From: Alicyclobacillus sp. SO9
Lineage (GTDB): Bacteria; Bacillota; Bacilli; Alicyclobacillales; Alicyclobacillaceae
Direction: 5' to 3'
Length of the DNA: 64,000 nt
NCBI RefSeq assembly: GCF_016406125.1
Contig: NZ_CP066339.1
Coordinates: forward strand, 1,550,001 to 1,614,000
The notes under the pieces are model-generated. The model saw nothing but the letters and a program-made list of their open reading frames with translations, had not been told where the DNA came from and ran no database searches. The position numbers and the translations under genes are program-made. Below are positions 28,480 to 37,323 of this stretch, piece after piece (positions within the stretch are counted from its first letter, which is position 1; each line of letters starts with the position of its first letter).

Positions 28480-29805
28480 ATGAAACTGCGACGCGTGAAA
28501 GCATCAGAGTGGAACTGGGCCCGAGATACTGCTGACGATTTATCCGTGATGCAATCCGTCACTGACATCCTGGCAGGCGTTCGAAACGACAAGGACCAAG
28601 CTTTGCGTGCCTATACTGCCAAGTTCGACTATCCAGATGCTGCAGAGGACAGCTTTCACCTCAGGGTGCCTGCAGCAGCTTTGGAGCAGGCATGGCATGA
28701 ATTGCCGAGTCAACTGCAGGAAGCCATGGAGGCTGCTGCAAAACGCATTCGGACGTTTCATGAAGCACAGGAGGTTGTGGATACGGCCTACGAGGGTCCT
28801 GACGGGGAACAATTAGGCCTTGTCTGGCGTCCGCTTCAAAGGGTTGGCGTCTACGCGCCTGGCGGACGAGCACCATACCCGTCCACTGTGTTGATGGACG
28901 TCATCCCGGCACAAGTAGCGGGAGTCCATGAGATAGCGATGGTGTCTCCACCGACCAAAGAAACAGGACTTCCCCACAGCATTGTTTTGGCTGCGGCGTA
29001 TTTGACAGGTATCAAGGAAGTGTACCGTGTGGGTGGAGCCCAAGCCGTGGCAGGTCTGGCATATGGAACACAAACCATCCCGCGTGTCGATAAGATTGTC
29101 GGTCCAGGCAATATCTTTGTTGCCACGGCAAAACGTCTGGTGTCCGGTACGGTGGGCATAGACAGTATAGCCGGTCCCAGTGAGGTCTTCATTGTGGCCG
29201 ACAAGACAGCAGACCCTCAGCATATTGCTGCTGATATGCTGGCACAGGCGGAGCACGACGTGGAGGCAGGTGCCGTCTGTGTGGCACTTTCAGCAGAGAT
29301 TGCAGAAGCTGTGGAAACGGCTTTGAGTGAGCAATTGCCGCGTCTGGCCCGTCGTCAAATCTGTGAAGCGTCGCTGGAGCGGTGGGGGTGCATCGTGATC
29401 GCAGATAATATGCAGGAAGCGCTTGCTGTAGTCAATCAAAGCGCTCCAGAACACCTGGAACTGCTGGTCGAGAATCCCCGTGCTTGGACGCCTGAAATAT
29501 ACACCGCAGGAGCCGTGTTCCTTGGGCCCCATTCGCCTGAACCCGTAGGAGACTACTATGCCGGGACCAATCATGTGCTGCCCACTCACGGCAGCGCAAG
29601 GTTTGCCTCAGGGCTTGGCCGCCACGATTTTCTGCGCCGGATGAGTACGGTTGAATACCAGGCGGAAACGTTGGCAAAGCACCGCAGTCACATTGTTCTG
29701 CTGGCGCGGGCAGAAGGACTGCAAGCCCACGCAGAAGCTGTGGAAGTTCGGTTTCAAAATCAGGATAAAGCCGATAGAAACGGAAGTGAACCAGATGAAG
29801 AATGA
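28480..29805 (+). CDS. hisD: Histidinol dehydrogenase
   Basis: A 441-residue zinc enzyme catalysing the last two oxidations to histidine. Motifs seen are RVGVYAPGGRAPYPSTVLMDVIPAQVAGV, the NAD site, and VGGAQAVAGLAYGTQTIPRVDKIVGPGNIFVATAKR, IAGPSEVFIVAD, MLAQAEHDVEAG (zinc and substrate) and GPHSPEPVGDYYAGTNHVLPT. The ATG at 28480 follows AAGGGGG; an upstream in-frame start is unneeded. The IS insertion upstream removes the normal coupling to hisG. Expression now relies on read-through or a new promoter near the IS end. Confidence 0.95.
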   Translation: MKLRRVKASEWNWARDTADDLSVMQSVTDILAGVRNDKDQALRAYTAKFDYPDAAEDSFHLRVPAAALEQAWHELPSQLQEAMEAAAKRIRTFHEAQEVVDTAYEGPDGEQLGLVWRPLQRVGVYAPGGRAPYPSTVLMDVIPAQVAGVHEIAMVSPPTKETGLPHSIVLAAAYLTGIKEVYRVGGAQAVAGLAYGTQTIPRVDKIVGPGNIFVATAKRLVSGTVGIDSIAGPSEVFIVADKTADPQHIAADMLAQAEHDVEAGAVCVALSAEIAEAVETALSEQLPRLARRQICEASLERWGCIVIADNMQEALAVVNQSAPEHLELLVENPRAWTPEIYTAGAVFLGPHSPEPVGDYYAGTNHVLPTHGSARFASGLGRHDFLRRMSTVEYQAETLAKHRSHIVLLARAEGLQAHAEAVEVRFQNQDKADRNGSEPDEE

Positions 29806-30400
29806 AACGGCTCCGTCTTTTGCAGCCAGTCTTGACAGAAAAACGGGAGAGACAGAGGTGCACCTCAGCCTGAATTTGCGCGGTACGGGGGAAGCACAAC
29901 TTGACTTTCCAGTTCCGTTTTTACGACATATGCTTCATTTGTTGGCAGGTCACGGGCAGTTTGACCTAACTATTAATGCGGACGGTGACGTGGATGTAGA
30001 CCCGCATCACTTGGTTGAAGATATTGGTTTGGTACTGGGGAAGGCTGTCCACGAGGCTTTGGGCGACAAGCAAGGCATACGTCGGTATGGGGAACGGCAC
30101 ACGCCAATGGATGAAACTCTGGCTCGCGCAGTCGTCGATTTGTCTGGCAGACCCGCTTTCGTTCTAAAAGCGGACTTTCCCGCAGAACGTGTGGGTGATT
30201 TTCCGGTTGAACTGGTACGGGAGTTTTTCAAGTCGTTTGCCAACGAGGCGCGCATGGCTCTTCATTTAGCTGTGCTCTATGGAGAGGATACACACCATAT
30301 GATTGAAGCTTTGTTTAAAGCGGTTGCTGCGGCACTGCGGGAGGCTACCGGTCCGTCTGACAACGGCAGCGTTCCCAGTACCAAGGGGGTCTTGGAATGA
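29795..30400 (+). CDS. hisB: Imidazoleglycerol-phosphate dehydratase
   Basis: A 201-residue monofunctional HisB. It shows the Mn-binding His motifs FLRHMLHLLAGHGQFDL, DPHHLVEDIGLVLG and HTPMDETLARAVVDLSGRP, and the second half FFKSFANEARMALHLAVLYGEDTHHMIEALFKAVAAALREA. It overlaps the end of hisD by 11 bases. The phosphatase domain found in enterobacterial HisB is absent, so histidinol-phosphate phosphatase must be encoded elsewhere. Confidence 0.95.
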   Translation: MKNETAPSFAASLDRKTGETEVHLSLNLRGTGEAQLDFPVPFLRHMLHLLAGHGQFDLTINADGDVDVDPHHLVEDIGLVLGKAVHEALGDKQGIRRYGERHTPMDETLARAVVDLSGRPAFVLKADFPAERVGDFPVELVREFFKSFANEARMALHLAVLYGEDTHHMIEALFKAVAAALREATGPSDNGSVPSTKGVLE

Positions 30401-31047
30401 TTGCCGTATTGGACTTGGGCATCGGAAACTTATCCAGCGTTCGCAGCGGGTTTGCTCGGGCTGGTGCAGATACCATTGTGGTAGAAACAAGTGAGATGTG
30501 GAATCAACTTGCAAAAGACACCATTGACGGCGTTGTGTTGCCAGGGGTTGGGGCCTTTGGAGACGCCATGTTTCAACTGCGAGCTACAGGTTTGATGCAG
30601 GTAGTAAAGAAGGCTGCCAAACAAGGTCTGCCCGTGCTTGGCATTTGCCTGGGCATGCAGCTTTTGTGCTCCATCAGTGAAGAACACGGCAGTCACATTG
30701 GTCTCGGGCTGATACCAGGCAGGATCGTCCGTTTTAAGGGACCAGAGAAAGTACCGCATATGGGCTGGAACGACTTCGTGGAGGTGGCTTCCCATCCGCT
30801 GTTAAAAGGTGTAGAAGTTGGGGACTACGTCTACTTTGTCCACTCCTATTATGCACAGATGCATGCGGACGAGCACCTGCTGGCTGCAGCGCAGTACGGA
30901 GACGTGCGGGTCCCGGCCGTGATTGGCAAAGACAACGTTTGCGGAACTCAGTTTCATCCGGAAAAGAGTGGAGAAGTAGGAGAGCAAATCCTGCGGAACT
31001 TCTCGCAGATGTGTTCGGAGTTCAGACAGAGTGAGGTGTACCAATGA
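30397..31047 (+). CDS. hisH: Imidazole glycerol phosphate synthase, glutaminase subunit
   Basis: A 216-residue class I glutamine amidotransferase, partner of HisF. The nucleophile Cys is in VLGICLGMQLLCSISEE, the catalytic His in GTQFHPEKSGEVGEQILRNF. The N-terminus IAVLDLGIGNLSSV is typical of HisH. The start overlaps the hisB stop by four bases (ATGA). Confidence 0.96.
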   Translation: MIAVLDLGIGNLSSVRSGFARAGADTIVVETSEMWNQLAKDTIDGVVLPGVGAFGDAMFQLRATGLMQVVKKAAKQGLPVLGICLGMQLLCSISEEHGSHIGLGLIPGRIVRFKGPEKVPHMGWNDFVEVASHPLLKGVEVGDYVYFVHSYYAQMHADEHLLAAAQYGDVRVPAVIGKDNVCGTQFHPEKSGEVGEQILRNFSQMCSEFRQSEVYQ

Positions 31048-31808
31048 GCGTTTCGGGCCAACCCAGTAACACAAACAGTTTTACGTTGTTTCCTGCAATC
31101 GATATTTATCAGGGACACTGTGTGCGTCTGTTTCAAGGAGACTACGAGGCTCGCACAGAATATAGCGAAAATCCTGCACAGGTTGCCCGTGAGTTTGTGG
31201 AAGCAGGGGCCAAGTGGCTTCACGTCGTCGATCTCGATGCCGCCAAATCAGGCACAGCCGAGAACCTGCCTGTCATTGAACAGGTTGTAAAGATTTGTTC
31301 CAAGTCTGGGGTACAGGTCCAGGTTGGGGGCGGTGTGCGTTCCAGGGAAGCCATTGAACGATTGCTGGCTTTAGGGATAACGCGTTGTGTCATCGGCACT
31401 GCAGTCCGGGACTTGACCTGGATGCAGGACATGGCAACTCAGTTCGGCGGCAGCAGGCTTGTGGCAGGACTTGACGGTCGTAACGGGAAGCTGGCCGTGA
31501 AAGGGTGGACAGAGCAGACCGAGATTTCATTGGTTGACCTTGGCAGGGAACTCTATGCCCTGGGTGTTCGCACAGCCCTGGTAACGGACGTGGCAAAGGA
31601 CGGCACGCTCACAGGACCCAATCTGGATTTGGCTGCACAAGTCCAAACTTCATCGGGCTTGGATGTGTTGGCCTCGGGAGGCGTCAGTGGTCCGGAAGAC
31701 GTGTTGGCGTCCAGGGCTGCAGGTCTTGCGGGTGTGATTGCCGGACGCGCACTCTATGATGGACGACTGGACTTAAAGGACATCTTCTCTCAGTTGGGGG
31801 TGGTATAA
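31044..31808 (+). CDS. hisA: ProFAR isomerase
   Basis: A 254-residue half-barrel repeat protein, catalysing the Amadori isomerisation in histidine synthesis. [23 protein letters not shown] holds the general-base Asp. The phosphate loops are [17 protein letters not shown] and [15 protein letters not shown], and [17 protein letters not shown] carries the second catalytic Asp. It has a polar N-terminal extension of about 11 residues. It overlaps hisH by four bases. Confidence 0.96.
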   Translation: MSVSGQPSNTNSFTLFPAIDIYQGHCVRLFQGDYEARTEYSENPAQVAREFVEAGAKWLHVVDLDAAKSGTAENLPVIEQVVKICSKSGVQVQVGGGVRSREAIERLLALGITRCVIGTAVRDLTWMQDMATQFGGSRLVAGLDGRNGKLAVKGWTEQTEISLVDLGRELYALGVRTALVTDVAKDGTLTGPNLDLAAQVQTSSGLDVLASGGVSGPEDVLASRAAGLAGVIAGRALYDGRLDLKDIFSQLGVV

Positions 31809-32596
31809 TGCTGACAAAACGGATTATCCCTTGCTTTGACGTATTGGACGGGCGGGTTGTCAAACATGTGGGGTTTTTATCGGATCGGCGAGATGCAGGC
31901 GATCCCGTCGCTCTCGCACACCTCTACTCCAACGCGGGGGCTGATGAACTCGTTCTCCTCGATATTTCGGCGTCAGAAGAAGGACGCCTGGCTACGCAAC
32001 GGGTTGTCGAACAGGTGGCCAACCAGGTCAACATTCCGCTTACAGTCGGCGGCGGTGTCTCCAGTGTAGACGATGTCCGCGGACTGCTGTTGGCAGGGGC
32101 TGACAAGGTTTCCATGAATACAGGCGCTGTTCGCAATCCCAGTTTGATTCAGGAAGCAGCTCACAGGTTTGGTGAGCAGTGTATTGTGGTTGCCATTGAC
32201 GCGAATTTGAATCCCACCATGGGGGAGTACGAGGTCATGGTACAAGGCGGCAAAAAAGGAACCGGAATGGATGCCGTGGAATGGGCCCGCAAGGCAGCAA
32301 ACCTCGGTGCGGGAGAAATTCTTCTCACCAGCTTTCGTCAGGACGGGACAAAGGCAGGGTATGACTTGGAACTCACACGGCAAGTCGCCAATGCTGTCAG
32401 TATTCCCGTCATCGCCAGCGGCGGTGCGGGCCGAAAGGAACACTTTGCTGATGTATTGCTCGCCAGTGTGGGCGCGGACGCAGCCTTGGCAGCCAGCATT
32501 TTTCACTTTTCTGAGACGTCGATTGGGCAGGTCAAAACCTATTTGAAGCAAAGGGGGATTCCTGTGCGATGGACAGAGACAGCCAGCAGGACATAA
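31808..32596 (+). CDS. hisF: Imidazole glycerol phosphate synthase, cyclase subunit
   Basis: A 262-residue TIM barrel. [20 protein letters not shown] contains the first catalytic Asp, [31 protein letters not shown] the phosphate site, and [21 protein letters not shown] the second catalytic Asp. It normally reads TSMDRDGT; here Phe-Arg-Gln replaces Met-Asp-Arg before the conserved Asp. It overlaps hisA by one base and hisIE by 28. Confidence 0.95.
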   Translation: MLTKRIIPCFDVLDGRVVKHVGFLSDRRDAGDPVALAHLYSNAGADELVLLDISASEEGRLATQRVVEQVANQVNIPLTVGGGVSSVDDVRGLLLAGADKVSMNTGAVRNPSLIQEAAHRFGEQCIVVAIDANLNPTMGEYEVMVQGGKKGTGMDAVEWARKAANLGAGEILLTSFRQDGTKAGYDLELTRQVANAVSIPVIASGGAGRKEHFADVLLASVGADAALAASIFHFSETSIGQVKTYLKQRGIPVRWTETASRT

Positions 32597-33585
32597 ACGG
32601 CGGGCACGATGGGGCAGGCGGTGCAGACGGGAACGACGGACGCGATGGATGGCAAACTGCGTCGTTGAATGAGGTCCGGTATGACAAACATACGGGTCTC
32701 GTGCCAGTGGTGGTGCAAGACATTGCAAGCCGGCAGGTTCTGATGACAGCCTATGCCAACCGCGAAGCCTTAAAGCGGACCTATGGAACAGGCCAGGCCT
32801 GGTTTTGGAGCCGATCACGGCAGTCGTATTGGCGTAAAGGAGAAACGTCAGGCAATGTGTTGCATGTTCGTGAAATCCGGCTTGACTGTGACGGTGATAC
32901 GGTGCTCTTCCTGGTGGACGTCGCGGGGCCAGCGTGTCATACAGGCAATACCAGCTGCTTTTATCGGAATATGACCTATCAAGGGGGCAATCCTGGATAC
33001 GGTGCCGAGTTTGCTGGAGATGATACCGGCATCGTCATGGAAGAAGCCTACATAATTGAAGAGTTGGATGGCTTTGAACGAGGCGAAAACACCCCCGTGT
33101 CTGATAGCGTTCAGAACAGGTCAAGCTTTGGCGGCTCTGAACAAGGCAACGCCGACGACACTACACCAGGCAGCTTGGAAACAGGAACTCCGGAAAAACT
33201 GGTTTCTGAACCTTTTTACGCCAGCGTCTTGCAGCAACTATGGACAGTACTGGCGGAGCGGTACGAGAACCGTCCTCAGGGTTCCTATACCACTTTCTTG
33301 TTTGAACACGGTATGGACAAAATTGCAAAGAAGGTTGGAGAAGAAGCCACAGAGGTGGTCATTGCTGGTAAAAACGCAGCTGCGTTCAGTGAAGCGAAGG
33401 CACACGGTGCAGGCAGTCCGGATGCCATTGATGCCGGAAGCGCAGGAGCGGATGGGGTGCGAAATGCAAAGGCAGAGTTGGCTCAGGAGAGTGCTGATCT
33501 GATGTATCACCTGTTAGTTCTGTGGAAACAAGCCGGCATCTCCCCTGATGACGTGTTCAGGGTGTTACAGGACAGGACCAGGTAA
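32569..33585 (+). CDS. hisIE: Oversized bifunctional phosphoribosyl-AMP cyclohydrolase / phosphoribosyl-ATP pyrophosphatase
   Basis: A fusion of HisI (about residues 31-138, with [25 protein letters not shown] and [12 protein letters not shown] as zinc and magnesium sites) and HisE (about 214-338, with [46 protein letters not shown] and [13 protein letters not shown]). At 338 residues it is some 100 longer than usual. The extra parts are a Gly/Asp-rich N-terminal tail (residues 9-27), an acidic linker of about 75 residues, and an Ala/Gly/Asp-rich insertion of about 30 residues (270-302) inside HisE between conserved helices. It ends the operon. Confidence 0.94.
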   Translation: MDRDSQQDINGGHDGAGGADGNDGRDGWQTASLNEVRYDKHTGLVPVVVQDIASRQVLMTAYANREALKRTYGTGQAWFWSRSRQSYWRKGETSGNVLHVREIRLDCDGDTVLFLVDVAGPACHTGNTSCFYRNMTYQGGNPGYGAEFAGDDTGIVMEEAYIIEELDGFERGENTPVSDSVQNRSSFGGSEQGNADDTTPGSLETGTPEKLVSEPFYASVLQQLWTVLAERYENRPQGSYTTFLFEHGMDKIAKKVGEEATEVVIAGKNAAAFSEAKAHGAGSPDAIDAGSAGADGVRNAKAELAQESADLMYHLLVLWKQAGISPDDVFRVLQDRTR

Positions 33586-33614
33586 CAATCTCATATGAGA
33601 GTTCTGTCTGCCTG

Positions 33615-34490
33615 TTATTCTAAGCTTACACTGCCTAAATCTGACGAAGCATGAATGGTCGGCCCGCCTTGTCCGATGGTTCCTTGCAGATGGCGTTTGC
33701 TCTGCTCTGCATAATTGACCCCAGGCAGTCCGACGTTGACAGCGCCGAGAGATGTGCTCAGGTCAAAGGAGAGGTTCTTGGGGTCCTTATCACTGCTGAT
33801 GGAAACTGCTCCAGTATTCGTACTGGCATCAATGTTGTCTGTTAAGGTTTTTTCCTGTACATTGACCGCACCTGTGTTGGCGGTCAAGTGCAGCGGACCC
33901 GTAACATTCGTCACAGCGACTTTACCGACGTTGGAAGTCGCTGTTACCGCAGAGTGCAGGTTTTTTACATCTATTTTCCCCGTGCTTACGTGCACCGTCA
34001 TCTGCTTTGAATTTACTTTCTCTATCGATATGCTGCCAACGTTTGCGTGCACATCCAGATTGTCATACAGGTGTTGAGGTACGGAGACATCCAGTTTAAG
34101 ATTGATGTTTTGGCCAATGCCTGACGTGTTTGGTTCCTTCAGTCTAATCTGCAAAGTCTGCCCTGTGAGTTTGGATGTTAGTTGTAGTTCGCTGTCAGGT
34201 ATCGTCGTGGATCCGCTTAGGGTTACAGTCGCCTTTTGGGTATTGGCGGGATAGAGGCGGATGGCAGCTATACTGGCATCCACGGTAACGGATTTGGCAT
34301 TCCCTGCATCTACCGTCTGTTGCTTCTGAACCGAATGTCCACTCAAGTTGTGTCCGATAATAGACAAGCCGGAACTATCATTGATGGAAAAGGAAAAGCC
34401 GGAAGTATGTCCCGTTGCCGCCATGACGCCAAGTCCGAGGCCGCCAATTGCGATGAGAGCAGCACCTGCAATGGCAATTTGCTTTAACAT
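33615..34490 (-). CDS. DUF4097-family surface protein
   Basis: A 291-residue protein with an N-terminal membrane helix or signal (residues 4-26). A beta-helix-like series follows, in which short strands repeat with G/N turns (VHANVGSISIEKVNSKQMTVHVSTGKIDVKNLHSAVTATSNVGKVAVTNVTGPLHLTANTGAVNVQ), the pattern of DUF4097 proteins, which include LiaG-like membrane-stress components. It is last in the operon PadR - DUF1700 - DUF4097, one base from the preceding stop. That context is common in Bacilli for cell-envelope stress sensing. Confidence 0.85.
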   Translation of the reverse strand: MLKQIAIAGAALIAIGGLGLGVMAATGHTSGFSFSINDSSGLSIIGHNLSGHSVQKQQTVDAGNAKSVTVDASIAAIRLYPANTQKATVTLSGSTTIPDSELQLTSKLTGQTLQIRLKEPNTSGIGQNINLKLDVSVPQHLYDNLDVHANVGSISIEKVNSKQMTVHVSTGKIDVKNLHSAVTATSNVGKVAVTNVTGPLHLTANTGAVNVQEKTLTDNIDASTNTGAVSISSDKDPKNLSFDLSTSLGAVNVGLPGVNYAEQSKRHLQGTIGQGGPTIHASSDLGSVSLE

Positions 34491-34491
34491 T

Positions 34492-35070
34492 TTAGTTTCC
34501 TCCTTTAATCACTCGAAGATTGAACTTTAGATACGTCACAAACAGTATTCCGAACCACTTTGCCAAGAGAATAGTGCCTGCCAGAAAAACCAGGCCTAGA
34601 CCTTCGAGCAGCAGCAGGGTAAAGACGGACACAGTTGTCGACACAGAGGAAAAAAGTCCAAAAGGGAGAATGAGGTGGAGAAACGTAATTCCGAAAATAA
34701 TCTTTATCGGCAGCAGAATGAAACTGATTGAAACTGCAAAAAACGCAATTAAGATTCCAACCGCGGCAAAAAAAGGCCCTGAAACGAAAACCAAATTGAA
34801 AAAGCCAAGGCTGATGGTTGCAAGCACAGCTCTGGTCACATTTGTGACACTGGCCGTTTCGTCTGCTTGCTGAACGTAATAATCTGCCATTAATTCTTTT
34901 GCAATCGATCGCGGTGAACCGAGTCCACGGACTGCCTCTTCTTCACTGACTCCTTTCTCCATTGCAACTCGAATGTGCTCCTCGTAGTCGTAAAGCATGT
35001 CCCGTCGATCGCGCTCCGGGATTCTTTGCAATAGACTGTCGAGACGCCGGAGAAACTCATCCTTACCCAT
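34492..35070 (-). CDS. DUF1700 (HAAS-type) membrane protein
   Basis: A 192-residue protein. The N-terminal 80 residues (MGKDEFLRRLDSLLQRIPERDRRDMLYDYEEHIRVAMEKGVSEEEAVRGLGSPRSIAKELMADY) are a textbook HAAS helical domain. Three to four membrane helices follow. It overlaps the PadR gene by eight bases. Such proteins pair with PadR regulators as membrane-linked signalling partners. Confidence 0.88.
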   Translation of the reverse strand: MGKDEFLRRLDSLLQRIPERDRRDMLYDYEEHIRVAMEKGVSEEEAVRGLGSPRSIAKELMADYYVQQADETASVTNVTRAVLATISLGFFNLVFVSGPFFAAVGILIAFFAVSISFILLPIKIIFGITFLHLILPFGLFSSVSTTVSVFTLLLLEGLGLVFLAGTILLAKWFGILFVTYLKFNLRVIKGGN

Positions 35071-35404
35071 CTACGTTTTCCCCCTTGATGATGTTGTCTA
35101 CAGCTGCCGCAAACTCAGCCCAATCTGTCACTAACTGCTGCATGTATCTTTTTCCATCATCTGTTAGATGATAGTATTTTCGAGGCGGTCCTTCCGTTGA
35201 CTCCTTAAGATAGGTCGTGAAATACCCGTCCTTCGTAAGACGTCTCAGCAATGGATATACGGTACCTTCTGCAATGAAAAGACTGTCTGAAATCGTATGC
35301 ACAAGCTCGTAACCGTAACGGTCTTGGTTTGACGTGACGACAAGCACACAGAGTTCCAGGACACCCTTTTTAAATTGAATGTTGATTGTAATCACCTCAT
35401 GCAC
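35063..35404 (-). CDS. PadR-family transcriptional regulator
   Basis: A 113-residue winged-helix protein: FKKGVLELCVLVVTSNQDRYGYELVHTISDSLFIAEGTVYPLLRRLTKDGYF, then PPRKYYHLTDDGKRYM, both signatures of PadR. The start codon is uncertain. A GTG at 35404 opens the frame. The only good ribosome binding site (GAGGTGAT) lies after it and would best serve an ATC seven codons in, which gives the usual family start (INIQFKKG). It probably represses its own operon. Confidence 0.9.
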   Translation of the reverse strand: MHEVITINIQFKKGVLELCVLVVTSNQDRYGYELVHTISDSLFIAEGTVYPLLRRLTKDGYFTTYLKESTEGPPRKYYHLTDDGKRYMQQLVTDWAEFAAAVDNIIKGENVDG

Positions 35405-35432
35405 TGGTACGTTATTCCATGTATTCAGCTAT

Positions 35433-35461
35433 AAGATATCACTCAGTACTGATTAATGCAA
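35433..35461 (-). promoter_or_regulatory. Promoter with palindromic operator of the PadR operon
   Basis: On the minus strand TTGCAT (35461-35456), a 17-base spacer and TATCTT (35438-35433) form a promoter. The palindrome CAGTACTG (35444-35451) sits inside the spacer, and a second TCAGTAC word lies just upstream. This is a likely autoregulation site. Confidence 0.5.
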
Positions 35462-35682
35462 GGTACTGAAATGCTGTGTGGGTGTTTGTGCAACATAGAG
35501 ACAACGACTGTTCAAATTCACCTACTGCCCAATTGCTGCGAACGTGGTATTATCAGGACGCAGAGTATGAAGGAAAGTTATTAAACTTACAGAAGTAAAT
35601 TTAGGAAAACAAGGTGTAGGAAATCAGAGTTTAGGAAATTGAGTTCAGGAAATCAAGGTGGCAAACTACTGGAGGCACTGTT

Positions 35683-36312
35683 GTGAAACGAACTATGTCT
35701 TTTTACTTATGGATTGTTATTATTTTGGGAGCGTTGGAGTTCCTCAGTGAACTTGTTTTGCAAGGGGTTCCGGGGGCGCTTCACAATACGTCTGTTGTGT
35801 TATATATTTTGGCTGGCGTCGCCACCTTCATGGTCGGTCGTAAAGCTCGTCAGGAGCGCGGTAATCCAATGGCAGCCGGAGCAGCGCTAGGCTCTGTGTT
35901 TGGCGTATTTGTTGGTGTTGCCCCATTCTTCATCCACGTGACTACAAAGGAACTCCAATCAAGGTTTCCACATTTGGGTGCTGCAAAACTCCAGCAAGGA
36001 GTCCAACTCGCAAATCAAGCATCGACACACATTGCCGGCCTTGTGACAAGTGTATTCATGCTGGCCATTATCGGTTTTATTATCAGCTTTATTGGCAGCG
36101 CCGTCACTGCAAGGCCGCCGGTCCAGGAAACGGACAAGCCGCAAGGGCAGAAAACAGCCAATGCGCAGGTTCAAGCGAAAGCAGAAGTGAAACAGGAAAC
36201 AGAAGTGAAACAGGAAACAGAAGTGAAACAGGAAACAGAAGTGAAACAGGAAACAGAAGTGAAACAGGAAACAGAAGAAACAAGCGTGGAAAAAGAAGCA
36301 GAAGAAACATGA
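35683..36312 (+). CDS. Four-helix membrane protein with EVKQET tandem repeats
   Basis: A 209-residue protein. It starts at GTG 35683 behind GGAGG. Membrane segments lie at about residues 6-28, 36-52, 65-87 and 122-142. From residue 150 there is a hydrophilic tail containing five perfect copies of Glu-Val-Lys-Gln-Glu-Thr (168-197), encoded by identical 18-bp repeats. The hydrophobic part resembles DUF4199-like or other small Bacilli membrane proteins, but I do not recognise it firmly. The tail probably lies in the cytoplasm or wall. Confidence 0.75.
   Translation: MKRTMSFYLWIVIILGALEFLSELVLQGVPGALHNTSVVLYILAGVATFMVGRKARQERGNPMAAGAALGSVFGVFVGVAPFFIHVTTKELQSRFPHLGAAKLQQGVQLANQASTHIAGLVTSVFMLAIIGFIISFIGSAVTARPPVQETDKPQGQKTANAQVQAKAEVKQETEVKQETEVKQETEVKQETEVKQETEETSVEKEAEET
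36184..36273 (+). repeat. Five perfect 18-bp coding repeats
   Basis: The unit GAAGTGAAACAGGAAACA occurs five times in a row, in frame. The perfect identity suggests a length-variable tract. Confidence 0.97.
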
Positions 36313-36631
36313 TTTTGCTAGGATAGAGCCAGAAGCACAGGTAAAACAAGCAGCAGAAACATAAGAATAAAAGGGATCTGCTAGCAAGCATCAGAGTCGG
36401 AGTCAAGAAGGACACAAATCCCAACGAAGGACATGCAATCGCACACAAGTCACTCATCCACGAATCGAAAGACTGCTCAGGTGATGCTTGACCTTTGCAT
36501 GCCGTTAGGTGCAAGATTAAATTAGAGTAACTGTTTTTAGGTTAGTCATTTGTCCAGCATGATTTCGTGCGTTTCATTTGTATTAACCATGTATGCTGGA
36601 ACATCTCTTAATTTCTGAAGGAGGCGTATCA
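36313..36631 (+). other. 319-bp stretch after the EVKQET gene, with decayed repeat remnant
   Basis: Just after the stop codon, bases 36326-36364 translate in the +1 frame as EPEAQVKQAAET and then stop, a degenerate continuation of the EVKQET pattern. The remainder shows no gene. A short minus-strand frame at 36546-36740 mostly lies over the DinB gene and is not credible. Confidence 0.5.
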
Positions 36632-37096
36632 TTGAGTAAAGCTGAGCAATTTGCAAATCAATGGATGATGCATCGATCTGTTCTTCTAGACATTCTTGAT
36701 AGAGTAGACGACAAAAATTTTGACTTTCGTCCTTGGTCAAAGGCTATGACTTTAGGTGAATTAGCACAACATATTGCTGGAGCCGGTGCACTCTTTATCA
36801 ACACCGCGAAAACGGGTCAATTCTCACGTCCTGAGGGTCAACCGGTAGTCACAAGCATGGCAGAACTGCGTCAGTTTCTGAAAGACAGCACTGACAGCGG
36901 CTACGCGACCATCAAAAGTATGACAGATGAAGAGTTTGACGGGCCCGTAACCTCGGAACATATCCTTCCGGATGGGACACCCGCATCGGTGTGGCTGTCA
37001 GCAATGAAAGACCACGAAGTGCATCATAAAGGTCAAATGTTTGTTTATGCGCGAATGACTGGCGTCGAGGAAATGCCAAACTTCGTCCAACACTAA
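36632..37096 (+). CDS. DinB-family (DUF664-like) four-helix protein
   Basis: A 154-residue protein. The start is TTG 36632, right after AAGGAGG. The four-helix DinB/YfiT fold is indicated by QFANQWMMHRSVLLDILDRVDDKNFDFRPWSKAMTLGELAQHIAGAG and the C-terminal MKDHEVHHKGQMFVYARMTGVEEMPNF. The three His of the metal site are those in AQHIAG and in DHEVHHKG. Members include thiol-S-transferases (bacillithiol transferases) and metal-dependent hydrolases; the activity here is open. Confidence 0.85.
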   Translation: MSKAEQFANQWMMHRSVLLDILDRVDDKNFDFRPWSKAMTLGELAQHIAGAGALFINTAKTGQFSRPEGQPVVTSMAELRQFLKDSTDSGYATIKSMTDEEFDGPVTSEHILPDGTPASVWLSAMKDHEVHHKGQMFVYARMTGVEEMPNFVQH

Positions 37097-37198
37097 AAAC
37101 TCAACAAAGCATTAGCAGAATATAGCAGCAGGAGTATGCTTTGCTACGGATTTTTTGCATAGGTGCTCCGGTCAAATAGTATGCTGCCATATACAAAC

Positions 37199-37244
37199 GG
37201 AACCTGCCGCGGAGTCAATTCGCAATTAGGCGGGTTCCTTTTTA
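37199..37244 (+). terminator. Intrinsic terminator after the DinB-like gene
   Basis: GGAACCTGCC (37199-37208) pairs with GGCGGGTTCC (37229-37238) with one G-T pair, followed by a run of T. It ends 80 bases before the hairpin array. Confidence 0.78.
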
Positions 37245-37323
37245 TATTCAAATTGCGTATCTAATGCGGTCTGGACGGTGCTGCCGGCTCGCTCCGAGAG
37301 TGGAATGAGACGCTGCCTGGACT

